DNA from: Labilithrix luteola
GTDB taxonomy: Bacteria; Myxococcota_A; Polyangia; Polyangiales; Polyangiaceae
DNA: 64,000 bases
NCBI RefSeq assembly: GCF_001263205.1
Contig: NZ_CP012333.1
Coordinates: 9,343,501-9,407,500 of the forward strand
Direction: 5' to 3'
Both the position numbers and the translations under genes were made by a program. The notes beneath the pieces are model-generated. The model made no database searches. It saw nothing but the letters and a program-made list of their open reading frames with translations, and was not told the origin of the DNA. Each line of letters opens with the position of its first letter. Position 1 is the stretch's first letter. Shown in pieces: positions 8,419-17,099 of this stretch.

Positions 8419-10242
8419 ATGACCGCCGACCCCATGAAGGATGCTCGGGATCTTGCAAGCATGGCTTCTGGCGCTGGCTCCCACCATGCGAGCCGGGACC
8501 CCCAGAAGGTTCCTCCGACCCTCGCCGAAGCGATTCGAAAGCTTGCCCACCACGAGGACCGCGGATTCGTCTTCGTACGCGCCGACGGCAGCGAGCGTTT
8601 CTGCTCGTTCCGTGAGCTTTGCATCGAATCCGAGAAGCGCGCCGGCGACCTCCACGCGCGTGGCGTGAAGAAGGGCGATCGCGTCGCGATCGTCGTCCCC
8701 GATCCCGAGAACTTCGTCCTGTCGTTCCTCGGCGCGGTCATGGGCGGCGTCGTTCCGGTGCCGATCTCTCCGCAGCTCTCGTTCAAGAATGCCGAGACGT
8801 ACCACGACACCGTCGCGCACATCGTGAAGGCCTCGGGCGCCTCGCTGCTCCTCACGTCGAGCGGCACGCGCCAGTATGTCGATCCGGTTCTTCCGCGCGT
8901 CGACACGCTCAAGGCCGTTCTCGACGTCGAAGAGATGGGCAAGGTCGATCACGGCAAGCTCGACGTCACCGTCGACCCGACCGACCTCGCGTTCCTCCAG
9001 TTCACCTCGGGCAGCACCTCGCGTCCCAAGGGCGTCGTCGTCACGCACCGCAATCTGGCTTGGAACAGCCAGAGCTTCATGATCGAGGGCCTCGAGAAGG
9101 ACTCCTCGTTCGACAAGGGCGTGAGCTGGCTCCCGCTCTTCCACGACATGGGGCTCATCGGGTTCGTCATTGGCCCGCTCTTCACGGACATCCCGGTCGT
9201 CTTCCTCCCGACGGCGAGCTTCGTCCGCAACCCGCGCGTCTGGCTCGACAAGATCCACACGCACCGCGGAACCATCACCTACGCGCCGAACTTCGCCTAC
9301 CAACTCGTCGCCAAGCGCGTGAAGGAGAAGGACGTCGGCGAGCTCGATCTCTCCTGCCTCCGCCGCGCAGGCTGCGGTGCGGAGCCGATTCAGGCGCGCA
9401 CGATGCGCGAGTTCGCCGAGAAGCTCGCGCCCGCGAAGTTCGACCCGCGCGCGTTCCTCCCGTCGTACGGCATGGCGGAAGCCACGCTCGCCATCACCTT
9501 CGTCCCGACGATGAGCGGCGTCCGTTCGGACGTCATCGAGAAGGCGCAGCTCGAGTCGGGCAAGGCCACTCCGCGCGAGGATCGCGATGCGCTCGCCGAG
9601 GGCGCCCAGGAGCTCGTCAACTGCGGGCGTTCGTTCCCCGAGCACGCGATCGCCGTCGTCGACGAGCAGGGGAACCGCCTCGCCGATCGTCAGGTCGGTC
9701 AGATCATCACGTCGGGCCCGAGCGTCTGCGCGGGCTACTACAACGAGCCCGAGCTCACCGAAGCTGCCTTCAAGAAGGACGAGAACGGCATCGTGTGGCT
9801 CTACACCGGCGACCTCGGTTACATGGTCGACGGCGAGGTCTTCATCTGCGGCCGCCTCAAGGACATGATCATCGTCCGCGGCCGCAACTTCTACCCGAAC
9901 GACATCGAGTGGGTCGTCAGCGAGCTGCCCGGAATCCGCCGCGGCAACGTCGTCGCGTTCGGCACCGAAGTGAACGGCGAGGAACAGCTCGTCGTTGCCG
10001 CCGAGGCGTTCTCCTCCGAGGCGGAAGGACTCAGGGACGTCATCGCACAAGCCGTGAACGCGAGCTTTTCGCTCGCTGCGCACGAGGTTGTCATCGTCCC
10101 ACAGGGGACCTTGCCGCGAACTTCCAGCGGAAAGCCTCAGCGGCGGAAGACCAAGCAGATGTATCTGGATGGCACACTCGGGCGCGCACGGAGCGTGCAA
10201 GGCACCGGTAGCCAGCCCGGTGAAGCCGGCGCTAGCGCGTAG
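8419..10242 (+). CDS. fatty-acyl-AMP ligase (FAAL-type adenylating enzyme)
   Basis: An ANL-superfamily enzyme that activates a carboxylic acid with ATP and passes the acyl group to a carrier protein. Visible blocks: phosphate loop TSGSTSRPKGVV, LPLFHDMGLIG, SYGMAEATL, YTGDLGY, and CGRLKDMIIVRGRNFYPNDIE, which is the FAAL/DIP2-like version of the hinge motif. The C-terminal lysine region is LPRTSSGKPQRRKT. The frame opens at 8317, but ATG 8419 or 8434 fits better; the family homology starts near residue 30 of that form. Two ACP genes follow at once, and these are the likely acceptors. It is divergent from the ketosynthase pair. The substrate acid is not known. Confidence 0.92.
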   Translation: MTADPMKDARDLASMASGAGSHHASRDPQKVPPTLAEAIRKLAHHEDRGFVFVRADGSERFCSFRELCIESEKRAGDLHARGVKKGDRVAIVVPDPENFVLSFLGAVMGGVVPVPISPQLSFKNAETYHDTVAHIVKASGASLLLTSSGTRQYVDPVLPRVDTLKAVLDVEEMGKVDHGKLDVTVDPTDLAFLQFTSGSTSRPKGVVVTHRNLAWNSQSFMIEGLEKDSSFDKGVSWLPLFHDMGLIGFVIGPLFTDIPVVFLPTASFVRNPRVWLDKIHTHRGTITYAPNFAYQLVAKRVKEKDVGELDLSCLRRAGCGAEPIQARTMREFAEKLAPAKFDPRAFLPSYGMAEATLAITFVPTMSGVRSDVIEKAQLESGKATPREDRDALAEGAQELVNCGRSFPEHAIAVVDEQGNRLADRQVGQIITSGPSVCAGYYNEPELTEAAFKKDENGIVWLYTGDLGYMVDGEVFICGRLKDMIIVRGRNFYPNDIEWVVSELPGIRRGNVVAFGTEVNGEEQLVVAAEAFSSEAEGLRDVIAQAVNASFSLAAHEVVIVPQGTLPRTSSGKPQRRKTKQMYLDGTLGRARSVQGTGSQPGEAGASA

Positions 10243-10284
10243 CTCGGTTCGCGCCGAGCCCCGATATTCGAGGAAGAAGTGGAC

Positions 10285-10533
10285 ATGGCACGCAGTCGAT
10301 CAGAGCTTCTCGCAACCTTCCGCCGAACCGCGACCGAGGTTGCAGAGAAAGACTTCAACAACGTCGCGGAGACCATGAGCATCAGTGAACTCGGTATCGA
10401 TTCGCTGGGCATGCTCGAGATCATCGGTTCGCTCGAGCGTGAGTTGAAAATCCAGATCCCGGACGAGTCCCTCGCCGGTATCCAAACCGTCAAAGATTTG
10501 CTCAACGCCGTCGAATCGCGGCAAGGCGCTTAA
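10285..10533 (+). CDS. acyl carrier protein (second of three)
   Basis: An 82-residue acyl carrier protein with the site LGIDSLGMLEI (Ser40). The ATG at 10285 is preferred over GTG at 10279 because AGGA at 10271-10274 sits about 10 bases before it. It starts 42 bp after the acyl-AMP ligase stop and is followed 49 bp later by a third ACP. It is probably co-transcribed with the ligase and may be its direct acceptor. Confidence 0.93.
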   Translation: MARSRSELLATFRRTATEVAEKDFNNVAETMSISELGIDSLGMLEIIGSLERELKIQIPDESLAGIQTVKDLLNAVESRQGA

Positions 10534-10582
10534 CCACCGGGCTGCACGCTTCCTTCAGCGCCTGGTCAATCAGAGGTACCGC

Positions 10583-10828
10583 ATGTCGAACGTCAAAGAA
10601 GAGCTCCGCGCCCTCATCTCCGAAATCTCGGAAATGGACGACATCCCCGATGACGTGTCCTTCAAGGACCTCGGCATCGACTCCATGATGGGCGTCGAGA
10701 TCGTCGCGGCGATCGAGCGTAAGTACCAGGTGAAGATCGCCGACGCGGAGCTCGCGCAGGTCACCACGCTGAACAGCTCGCTCGAGTTGGTGCAGAAGAA
10801 GCTCGCCCCGCAGGCCGAAGTCGCCTGA
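10583..10828 (+). CDS. acyl carrier protein (third of three)
   Basis: An 81-residue carrier protein with the phosphopantetheine site DLGIDSMMGVEI (Ser34). The sequence around the site differs from the other two ACPs (DSMMG against DSLG), so the three are not recent copies and probably dock with different partners. It is the last gene of the plus-strand arm. A strong terminator lies 70 bp downstream. Confidence 0.93.
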   Translation: MSNVKEELRALISEISEMDDIPDDVSFKDLGIDSMMGVEIVAAIERKYQVKIADAELAQVTTLNSSLELVQKKLAPQAEVA

Positions 10829-10900
10829 TCTCCCTCTCCGCGGCCGAGCACTCCACGTGCCGCGCGGGGATGCGAGAACGATGCGGAAGCGATGCGAAAA

Positions 10901-10945
10901 CGACGAGGACCCGGTGCATCGGGTGCCTCGTCGCTCGCATTTTTA
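10901..10945 (+). terminator. intrinsic terminator of the FAAL-ACP-ACP operon
   Basis: The inverted repeat CGACGAGG...CCTCGTCG encloses a second stem ACCCG/CGGGT around the loop GTGCAT. A TTTTT tract follows eight bases later. It sits just downstream of the third ACP gene in the correct direction, so the cluster boundary is well supported. Confidence 0.85.
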
Positions 10946-11035
10946 AGTCTTTTGCGTCTGTCTGCGTTGGGGCCTTCGCGGACGTTCGCGTGGCGGCGTG
11001 CCTGGGGGGCAGCCCTCATGGTCACTTCGCGCGGA

Positions 11036-11686
11036 TCACTGGGCCTCGAGAACGGCCGGCGCCGCCTCGAAGTGCTCGAGCAAGGCCGGCGCGAAGCGGA
11101 AGCTCACGAGCGCGGCGAACAGCGCGAGCATGATCCACGCGACGATCGGGATGCTGCCGAGTTCGAACGCGGCCTGCCTCGCCCGCCTCGCGAGCGTGCG
11201 GGGGATGACGACGGTCGGATCCTGCGCGAGGACGCGCCGGGGCGGGCCGAGCATCGCCGCATAGCGCGCGCTGAAGTCCTGCGAGGGATACGACGGATAG
11301 GAGGGGTACGTATTCGGCGCGACCGGCGGCGCCGGTGGCGGGGCGGGGGCAGGCGCGGGCGCCCGGAAGGCTTGCGGCGCCGATTGCCCGGTCCAATCTT
11401 GTGGAGCTGCGGACGGGCGCACCCACGCCGGCAAGGCGTTCGGCAGGCGCGGGCGCGGCTGAATCACCGTCTCGGCATGCGCCCGGTCGAGCTCGACCGG
11501 ATCCGGCGCCGAGTTGTAAGCAGGCACATGCGGCCCGCGTCGTGCGGGCGGCGCGTGCTGCGCTTGGTGGGTCTGGGGCCTTTGGCCTGAGCGGCCCGTT
11601 CGATCCTGTCGATCCCCCGCCGTATCGGCAGTTCGAGGCCGGTCAGAGAAACGCAACTCTCGCGATTTCCTTGGCAGGTCGAACAT
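11036..11686 (-). CDS. proline-rich protein with C-terminal membrane anchor
   Basis: A 216-residue protein with a charged, low-complexity N-terminal two thirds rich in Pro, Ala and Gln. It includes an APAPAPAPPPAPP run and a PSYPSYPSQ repeat. One hydrophobic segment near the C-terminus (IPIVAWIMLALFAALVSF, about residues 175-195) predicts a tail anchor. Another protein in the window (35616-36545) has the same plan of Pro-rich region plus C-terminal helix. The family is not recognised. The ATG at 11686 is the furthest upstream; a later start is possible. Confidence 0.6.
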   Translation of the reverse strand: MFDLPRKSRELRFSDRPRTADTAGDRQDRTGRSGQRPQTHQAQHAPPARRGPHVPAYNSAPDPVELDRAHAETVIQPRPRLPNALPAWVRPSAAPQDWTGQSAPQAFRAPAPAPAPPPAPPVAPNTYPSYPSYPSQDFSARYAAMLGPPRRVLAQDPTVVIPRTLARRARQAAFELGSIPIVAWIMLALFAALVSFRFAPALLEHFEAAPAVLEAQ

Positions 11687-11868
11687 GTGGACCTGAAGCG
11701 AGGCACGTCCTGTACCACATGTCCCACACGAGATTTTCCGGCAATTCTGGGGTGCGACTGGATCAAAAACGGCTCATCGAAGGATGAAGAGGATCCAAGC
11801 TTCCGTCGGCCAACGCCGCGGTACGGAAGGTCCCCCCGGCCCCCTCAACCCTGGTAAACCCCAACGCA

Positions 11869-14800
11869 ATGTCTGCCGCGCGATTCGACAAGGTCCCTAG
11901 CGAACTCGACTTTCCCAAAGAGGAACGCGAAATCCTGGCGTTCTGGAAAGAGCAGCGCATTTTCGACAAGTCGCTCGAGCAGACCGCCGGAGGCACGCCC
12001 TTCGTCTTTTACGAGGGCCCGCCGACCGCCAACGGTCTGCCTCACAACGGTCACGTTCTCACGCGCGTCATCAAGGACATCTTCCCCCGCTACAAGACCA
12101 TGCAGGGGTTCCACGTCGCGCGCAAAGCCGGTTGGGATACCCACGGCTTGCCCGTCGAGGTCGAAGTCGAGAAGGAGCTTCGCATCCACGGCAAGGCCGC
12201 GATCGAGTCCTTCGGCGTCGAGCCGTTCGTGAAGCGCTGCATCGAGTCGGTCTTCCGTTACACGAAGGAGTGGGAGGAGCTGACCGAGCGCGTTGCGTTC
12301 TGGGTCGATCTCCCGACCGCCTACGTCACCTACCATCGCTCGTACGTCGAGAGCGTGTGGTGGGCGCTCTCCGAGCTGTTCAAGAAGGGCTTGCTCTACC
12401 AGGGCAACAAGGTTCTCTGGTGGTGGGCGCAAGGCGGCACCGCGCTCTCCTCGGCCGAAGTCGGTCTCGGCTACAAGGAGGTCGACGACCCCAGCGTGTT
12501 CGTGGCGTTCCCGCTCGAAGGCGATCCGAACTTGGCGCTCGCCGTGTGGACCACCACGCCGTGGACGCTTCCGTCGAACATGTACGCGGCGGTCAATCCG
12601 AACTTCGAATACGCCGTCGTCAGCGGCGATCCAGAGAAGGTGAAGGCCGCTTCGACGAAGAAGATCCTCGCGAAGAAGCTCGTTCTCGCCGCTGGTCTCG
12701 TCGAGGAGGTCGGCAAGAAACTCGGAACCACGCTCACCGTCGAGCGCACCATCAAGGCGAGCGAACTCATCGGCAAGAAGTACCTGCCGCCGTTCGACAC
12801 CTTTGCCAAGGGCGCGCCCGACACCGCGTGGCGCGTCGTCTCCGCGGACTTCGTCGAGATGTCGGCGACGGGCATCGTGCACGCCGCGCCCGCCTTCGGT
12901 GAAGTCGACTTCATGGCGCACCGGAAGCTCTATGGCGCCGACTCGCCGATCTTCAGCGCGGTCCGCTCCGACGGCACGTTCGGCCCCGAAATGGGCGCGA
13001 AGTACGAAGGTCGCTGGGTCAAGGACTGCGACAAGGAGCTGATCGAGGAGCTCAAGGAGAAGGGCGTCCTCATCCATCACGAGACGTACCGCCACCCGTA
13101 CCCCTTCTGCTGGCGATCGGATCAGGATCCGCTCATCCAGATGGCGCGTCCGGCGTGGTACATCCGCACGACGGCGCTCATCGACAAGGCGATCGAGAAC
13201 AACCGCACCGTCAGCTGGCTGCCGGAGCACATCAAGGAAGGTCGCTTCGGCGACTTCCTCGCCAACAACGTCGACTGGGCCCTCTCGCGCGAGCGTTTCT
13301 GGGGCACGCCGCTCAACGTCTGGGTCAACGACAAGACGGGCCGCATGGAAGCGCCTGCGAGCATCGATGAGATCCTCGCGAAGAACCCGAACGCGTTCGA
13401 TCACTTCCACGCGGCGAAGAAGGCCGATCCGAGCCTGAGCGAGCACCTCATCGTCCACAAGCCGTGGATCGATCAGGTGACCTGGCAGAACCCGGGCGAG
13501 GAGGGCACGTTCCGCCGCGTCTCCGAGGTCATCGACTGCTGGTTCGACTCGGGCTGCATGCCGTTCGCGCAGTGGGGATTCCCGCATCAGGGCGAGGAGC
13601 AGTTCAAGAAGAGGTTCCCCGCGGACTTCATCAGCGAAGCGATCGATCAGACGCGCGGCTGGTTCTACTCGCTGCTCATGGTCTCCACGCTCGTTTTCGA
13701 CGAGGAGACCCAGAAGCGCTTCGGCCTGGCGCCGGTTCGTTCGTATCCGCTTCCGTACAAGACGTGCATCGTTCTCGGTCACGTCTCGGACAAGGAAGGC
13801 AAGAAGGAGTCGAAGTCGAAGGGCAACTACACCCCGCCGGACGTCATCCTCGAGAGCGTCCAGATGGACTTCGCCGTGCTCGACGAGAAAGACGTCGACG
13901 GTGTGAAGGCCGAGCCGGGCGTGGCGCTCATCGCTCGCGAGGACATGGAAGGCCTCGACGTGCTCGAGGGCGCGAAGGTCCGCCTTTCGCTCCCGGGCGG
14001 CGGCGCTACGAAGGATCTGACGGTCAAGCCTCACAAGAAGCTTCGCCGCCGCGTCGTCGTGCTCCACGAGACCGATCGCAAGGCCGTCGGCGCGGAGACC
14101 ACGTCCATCAAGGACGTGCCGCCCGTCGAGGTCCCGCGCCTCCCGAAGAGCGAGCGCGTCACCGTCCTCGACCCCGCCACGCCTGCACCGGGCGCCGACG
14201 CGTTCCGCTGGTTCTTCTACGCGGCCAGCCCGCCGTGGAGCGCCACGCGTCACTCGCTGTCGAACGTGCGAGCGATGCAGAAGGAGACGCTGGTCAAGCT
14301 CCGCAACGTCTACTCGTTCTTCACGATCTACGCGAACATCGACGGCTTCGACCCGTCGCAGCCCAAGCTGCCGGCGCAGAAGCTCGCCGAGATCGATCGC
14401 TGGATCCTGAGCGAGCTGAATTTGCTGACGCTCGGCGTCACCAAGGATCTCGACGGCTACGACGTCTACACGGCGACCGGAAAGATCACCGCGTTCGTCG
14501 ATGCCCTGTCGAACTGGTACGTCCGTCGCTCGCGCGATCGCTTCTGGCGCGCGGCCGACCCCAAGGACGACGACAAGCGCGCGGCGTACGAGACGCTCTA
14601 CACGTGTCTCGTCACGCTCGCCGGCGTCATGGCGCCTTTCACGCCGTACCTCGCCGACCAGATGTACCGCAACCTCGTGGTCAAGGGCCTCGGCGCCGGT
14701 GCGAAGCAGGCGGAGAGCGTGCATCTTACACGCTTCCCGACGAGCGACGCCTCGCTCATCGATCGCGATCTGTCGCAGACCATCAAGGCGGTGCGCGACC

Positions 14801-15534
14801 TCGTCAGCCTCGGCCTCCAGGTCCGCACGCAGGCGAAGCTGAAGGTGCGCCAGCCCCTCGGCAACGCCAAGGTGATCCTCGCCGATCCGAAGCTCGCCGA
14901 TCGTCTCGCGCCGTACGCGGACATGATCAAAGACGAACTCAACGTCCTCGCCGTAGAGCTCATCTCCTCGGCGAGCGGCGCCGACGAGTTCGTCACGTAC
15001 CGCGTGAAGCCGAACTTCCGCACGCTCGGTCAGAAGGGCATGGGCAAGCAGGCCCAGGACCTGAAGAAGGTAATGGGCGCGATGACCGCCGCGCAGGCGC
15101 AGGAGCTCGTGAACGAGCTGCTCGCCAACGGCAAGGCCACCGTGTCCGGCGTCGAGGTCGAACGCGACGACGTGGAAGTCACGTTCGACGCGAAGGAAGG
15201 CTATGCCGCCGCGGGTGAGCGCGTCGGCGTCGTCGTTCTCGACACGCGCCTCACCGACGAGCTGCGCGATCTAGGCTACCTCCGCGAGCTCCTGAACCGT
15301 GTCCAGACGGCCCGGAAGGAGATGGGGCTCGAGTTCACGCAGCGCATCAACGTCACGGTCGCGGGCGCCGAGCGCGCCACGCGCATCGCAGAGACGCACG
15401 CGAACACCATCAAGAGCGAGTGTCTCGTCGCCGACCTGCGCACTCGTGAGACGAACGGCAAGGCGGGCGACGGCATGCTGCGTGACGTCGACGTCGAAGG
15501 TGACAACGTGCAGCTCTGGATCTCGAAGATCTGA
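11869..15534 (+). CDS. ileS: isoleucyl-tRNA synthetase with large insertion after KMSKS
   Basis: Charges tRNA-Ile. The signature HIGH motif reads HNGH (59-62, within PPTANGLPHNGHVL), and the KMSKS loop reads KESKSKGNY (646-654). Family blocks such as ARKAGWDTHGLPVE, DCWFDSGCMPFAQ and DQTRGWFYSLL confirm IleRS, of the eukaryote-like (IleS2) kind. At 1221 residues it is longer than usual. The excess is mainly about 105-110 residues between KSKGNY (654) and GADAFRWFFY (775), where most IleRS have about 15. The insert is rich in charged residues and beta-like stretches. The frame is unbroken, so the insertion is translated. Confidence 0.96.
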   Translation: MSAARFDKVPSELDFPKEEREILAFWKEQRIFDKSLEQTAGGTPFVFYEGPPTANGLPHNGHVLTRVIKDIFPRYKTMQGFHVARKAGWDTHGLPVEVEVEKELRIHGKAAIESFGVEPFVKRCIESVFRYTKEWEELTERVAFWVDLPTAYVTYHRSYVESVWWALSELFKKGLLYQGNKVLWWWAQGGTALSSAEVGLGYKEVDDPSVFVAFPLEGDPNLALAVWTTTPWTLPSNMYAAVNPNFEYAVVSGDPEKVKAASTKKILAKKLVLAAGLVEEVGKKLGTTLTVERTIKASELIGKKYLPPFDTFAKGAPDTAWRVVSADFVEMSATGIVHAAPAFGEVDFMAHRKLYGADSPIFSAVRSDGTFGPEMGAKYEGRWVKDCDKELIEELKEKGVLIHHETYRHPYPFCWRSDQDPLIQMARPAWYIRTTALIDKAIENNRTVSWLPEHIKEGRFGDFLANNVDWALSRERFWGTPLNVWVNDKTGRMEAPASIDEILAKNPNAFDHFHAAKKADPSLSEHLIVHKPWIDQVTWQNPGEEGTFRRVSEVIDCWFDSGCMPFAQWGFPHQGEEQFKKRFPADFISEAIDQTRGWFYSLLMVSTLVFDEETQKRFGLAPVRSYPLPYKTCIVLGHVSDKEGKKESKSKGNYTPPDVILESVQMDFAVLDEKDVDGVKAEPGVALIAREDMEGLDVLEGAKVRLSLPGGGATKDLTVKPHKKLRRRVVVLHETDRKAVGAETTSIKDVPPVEVPRLPKSERVTVLDPATPAPGADAFRWFFYAASPPWSATRHSLSNVRAMQKETLVKLRNVYSFFTIYANIDGFDPSQPKLPAQKLAEIDRWILSELNLLTLGVTKDLDGYDVYTATGKITAFVDALSNWYVRRSRDRFWRAADPKDDDKRAAYETLYTCLVTLAGVMAPFTPYLADQMYRNLVVKGLGAGAKQAESVHLTRFPTSDASLIDRDLSQTIKAVRDLVSLGLQVRTQAKLKVRQPLGNAKVILADPKLADRLAPYADMIKDELNVLAVELISSASGADEFVTYRVKPNFRTLGQKGMGKQAQDLKKVMGAMTAAQAQELVNELLANGKATVSGVEVERDDVEVTFDAKEGYAAAGERVGVVVLDTRLTDELRDLGYLRELLNRVQTARKEMGLEFTQRINVTVAGAERATRIAETHANTIKSECLVADLRTRETNGKAGDGMLRDVDVEGDNVQLWISKI

Positions 15535-15755
15535 CTTCGGTTTGTCAGCCGCGGCGCGCAGGCGGCCGTAGCGTCTTCCACAGGCAACGTCGCGCGCTGC
15601 GATGCGCGCGCGTTGTCAAGGAAGATCCCTGGCATGTTCTTTTTTTCGACCCGCCCGGTCGATCAGGCGCGCGCGGTCGAAGCGCTCTGGTATGACGTTG
15701 GTTCGTAGGTCAGCGGGGGGTGGGATCCGCGCGAGTCCCACTGGAGAGCGCGCAC

Positions 15756-17075
15756 ATGGCAACGCAGCAAGCAGGTACGAGCAAGGCGAACCGGCTCGAG
15801 ACGCTCCCGAAGCGTCCAACGGTGGCGCGAGCAGAGATCATCGACAAGGCAACGCGAACGCGGTTCGAGTCCGAGCTCGACGCGGCACTCAAGCGGCGCC
15901 CGACGAACGAAGTCAAACTCGCGGGCGCGCTTCGCGCCGTAGCCACGCTGAGCCCTGCGCTTCGCAACGCGCTCGCCGAGGCCGCGCAGACGATGGTGCG
16001 CCGCGGTTCGTACACGCGCGAAATCTACAGTGGCTGCATCCGAACGCTTGCTGAGGCCGACGACCGGCGCGTGCCGGCGCTCCTCAAGACCGCGCTCGCG
16101 GCCGAAGATGCAGGCGGCAACGCCACGCTGAGCGCGGCCTCGTTCTGCACGGACGCGTCGCTCACGGCTCCGCTCGCGAAGCTCGCGGCGAGCCAAAAGG
16201 GCCATCTCGCGTTCGGCGCGGAGACCGCCCGCGTGTGCCGTCGTGAATCGAACGGCGCGCGTCTGTCGGCGATCGCGCCGATGATCAAAGAGAGCCATCG
16301 CATCGCTCTTTGCGTCGATCTGTTCGTGCCGCTCGTTCGCAGTGCGCCCGTGCCGGTTTACGTTGGGCCGGCGCTCGCCGTGCTGCGTGGTGCCGAACGC
16401 CATCTCGGTCGATGGCTCGTGCTCGCCGACGTCGCCGCGAAGTCGGGCGATCCTGGGCCGCTCCAGGAAGCGACCGCAAAGGCGCAAGTCGGGCCGACCA
16501 GCGCCCGCGCCGCCTGGTCGCTCGTGGCGTGGGCCCTCCAGCAGACGCATGCGAGCGTGACGCCGGGCGCGCCCCCCGTGGCGCCGCCTTCCACGCGTCC
16601 GACCGTGGAGCTGGTCGCGCGCTTGTCCGACCGCCCGAGCGCCGATCGCGACACGACGTTCCTCTTCCGGATGGCCCGCGCACGCGCCACGAGCTGCAAG
16701 CCGATGCTCGAAGGCCTCGTGAAGGGCACCCCCCTCATGGACGAGGTTTCGGTTCGCGCCGCCTCGTACCTCGCGCGCGACCACGCACGAGAGGACATGA
16801 AGGATGCTCTCCTTGATTGTGCGCGCAACGCCAAACGGGACGAGCTTCGTGGTCTCGCCGTCGCTGCTCTCTGGGACACCGGAGACGCCAGCGCACGTCA
16901 GATCGCCCGTGATTTGAGCGACGAACTCGTCACGTCACGTTGCATCTCGAGCGTGGCTTGGGGTGCACTCGTGCGTGCCGCGAGCGCGAGCACGGCGTCC
17001 GCAAATGGCTCCTCGGACGATGTCGTCGTTGCCGAGACCCCGTTCCGATGGGTGCAGTGGGGCTGGCTCGAATAG
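15756..17075 (+). CDS. HEAT-like repeat protein, hypothetical
   Basis: A 439-residue protein from the ATG at 15756; the frame also allows a GTG 12 codons earlier. It has no signal peptide or membrane helix and is probably cytosolic. It consists of repeated Ala/Leu-rich helix pairs (for example LAGALRAVATLSPALRNALAE, ALLDCARNAKRDELRGLAVAA), giving a HEAT/armadillo-like impression. No catalytic motif was seen. It stands alone between ileS and a secreted protein gene on the same strand. The function is unknown; a scaffold role is only a guess from the fold. Confidence 0.75.
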   Translation: MATQQAGTSKANRLETLPKRPTVARAEIIDKATRTRFESELDAALKRRPTNEVKLAGALRAVATLSPALRNALAEAAQTMVRRGSYTREIYSGCIRTLAEADDRRVPALLKTALAAEDAGGNATLSAASFCTDASLTAPLAKLAASQKGHLAFGAETARVCRRESNGARLSAIAPMIKESHRIALCVDLFVPLVRSAPVPVYVGPALAVLRGAERHLGRWLVLADVAAKSGDPGPLQEATAKAQVGPTSARAAWSLVAWALQQTHASVTPGAPPVAPPSTRPTVELVARLSDRPSADRDTTFLFRMARARATSCKPMLEGLVKGTPLMDEVSVRAASYLARDHAREDMKDALLDCARNAKRDELRGLAVAALWDTGDASARQIARDLSDELVTSRCISSVAWGALVRAASASTASANGSSDDVVVAETPFRWVQWGWLE

Positions 17076-17099
17076 CCCGCGTCGCCTAAAATCGGTCTG

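Noticed and set aside
11845..14724. 959-residue open frame antisense to ileS
   Set aside because: It is a GC-driven shadow of the clear IleRS frame; composition is Arg/Asp/Val-rich without any family match.
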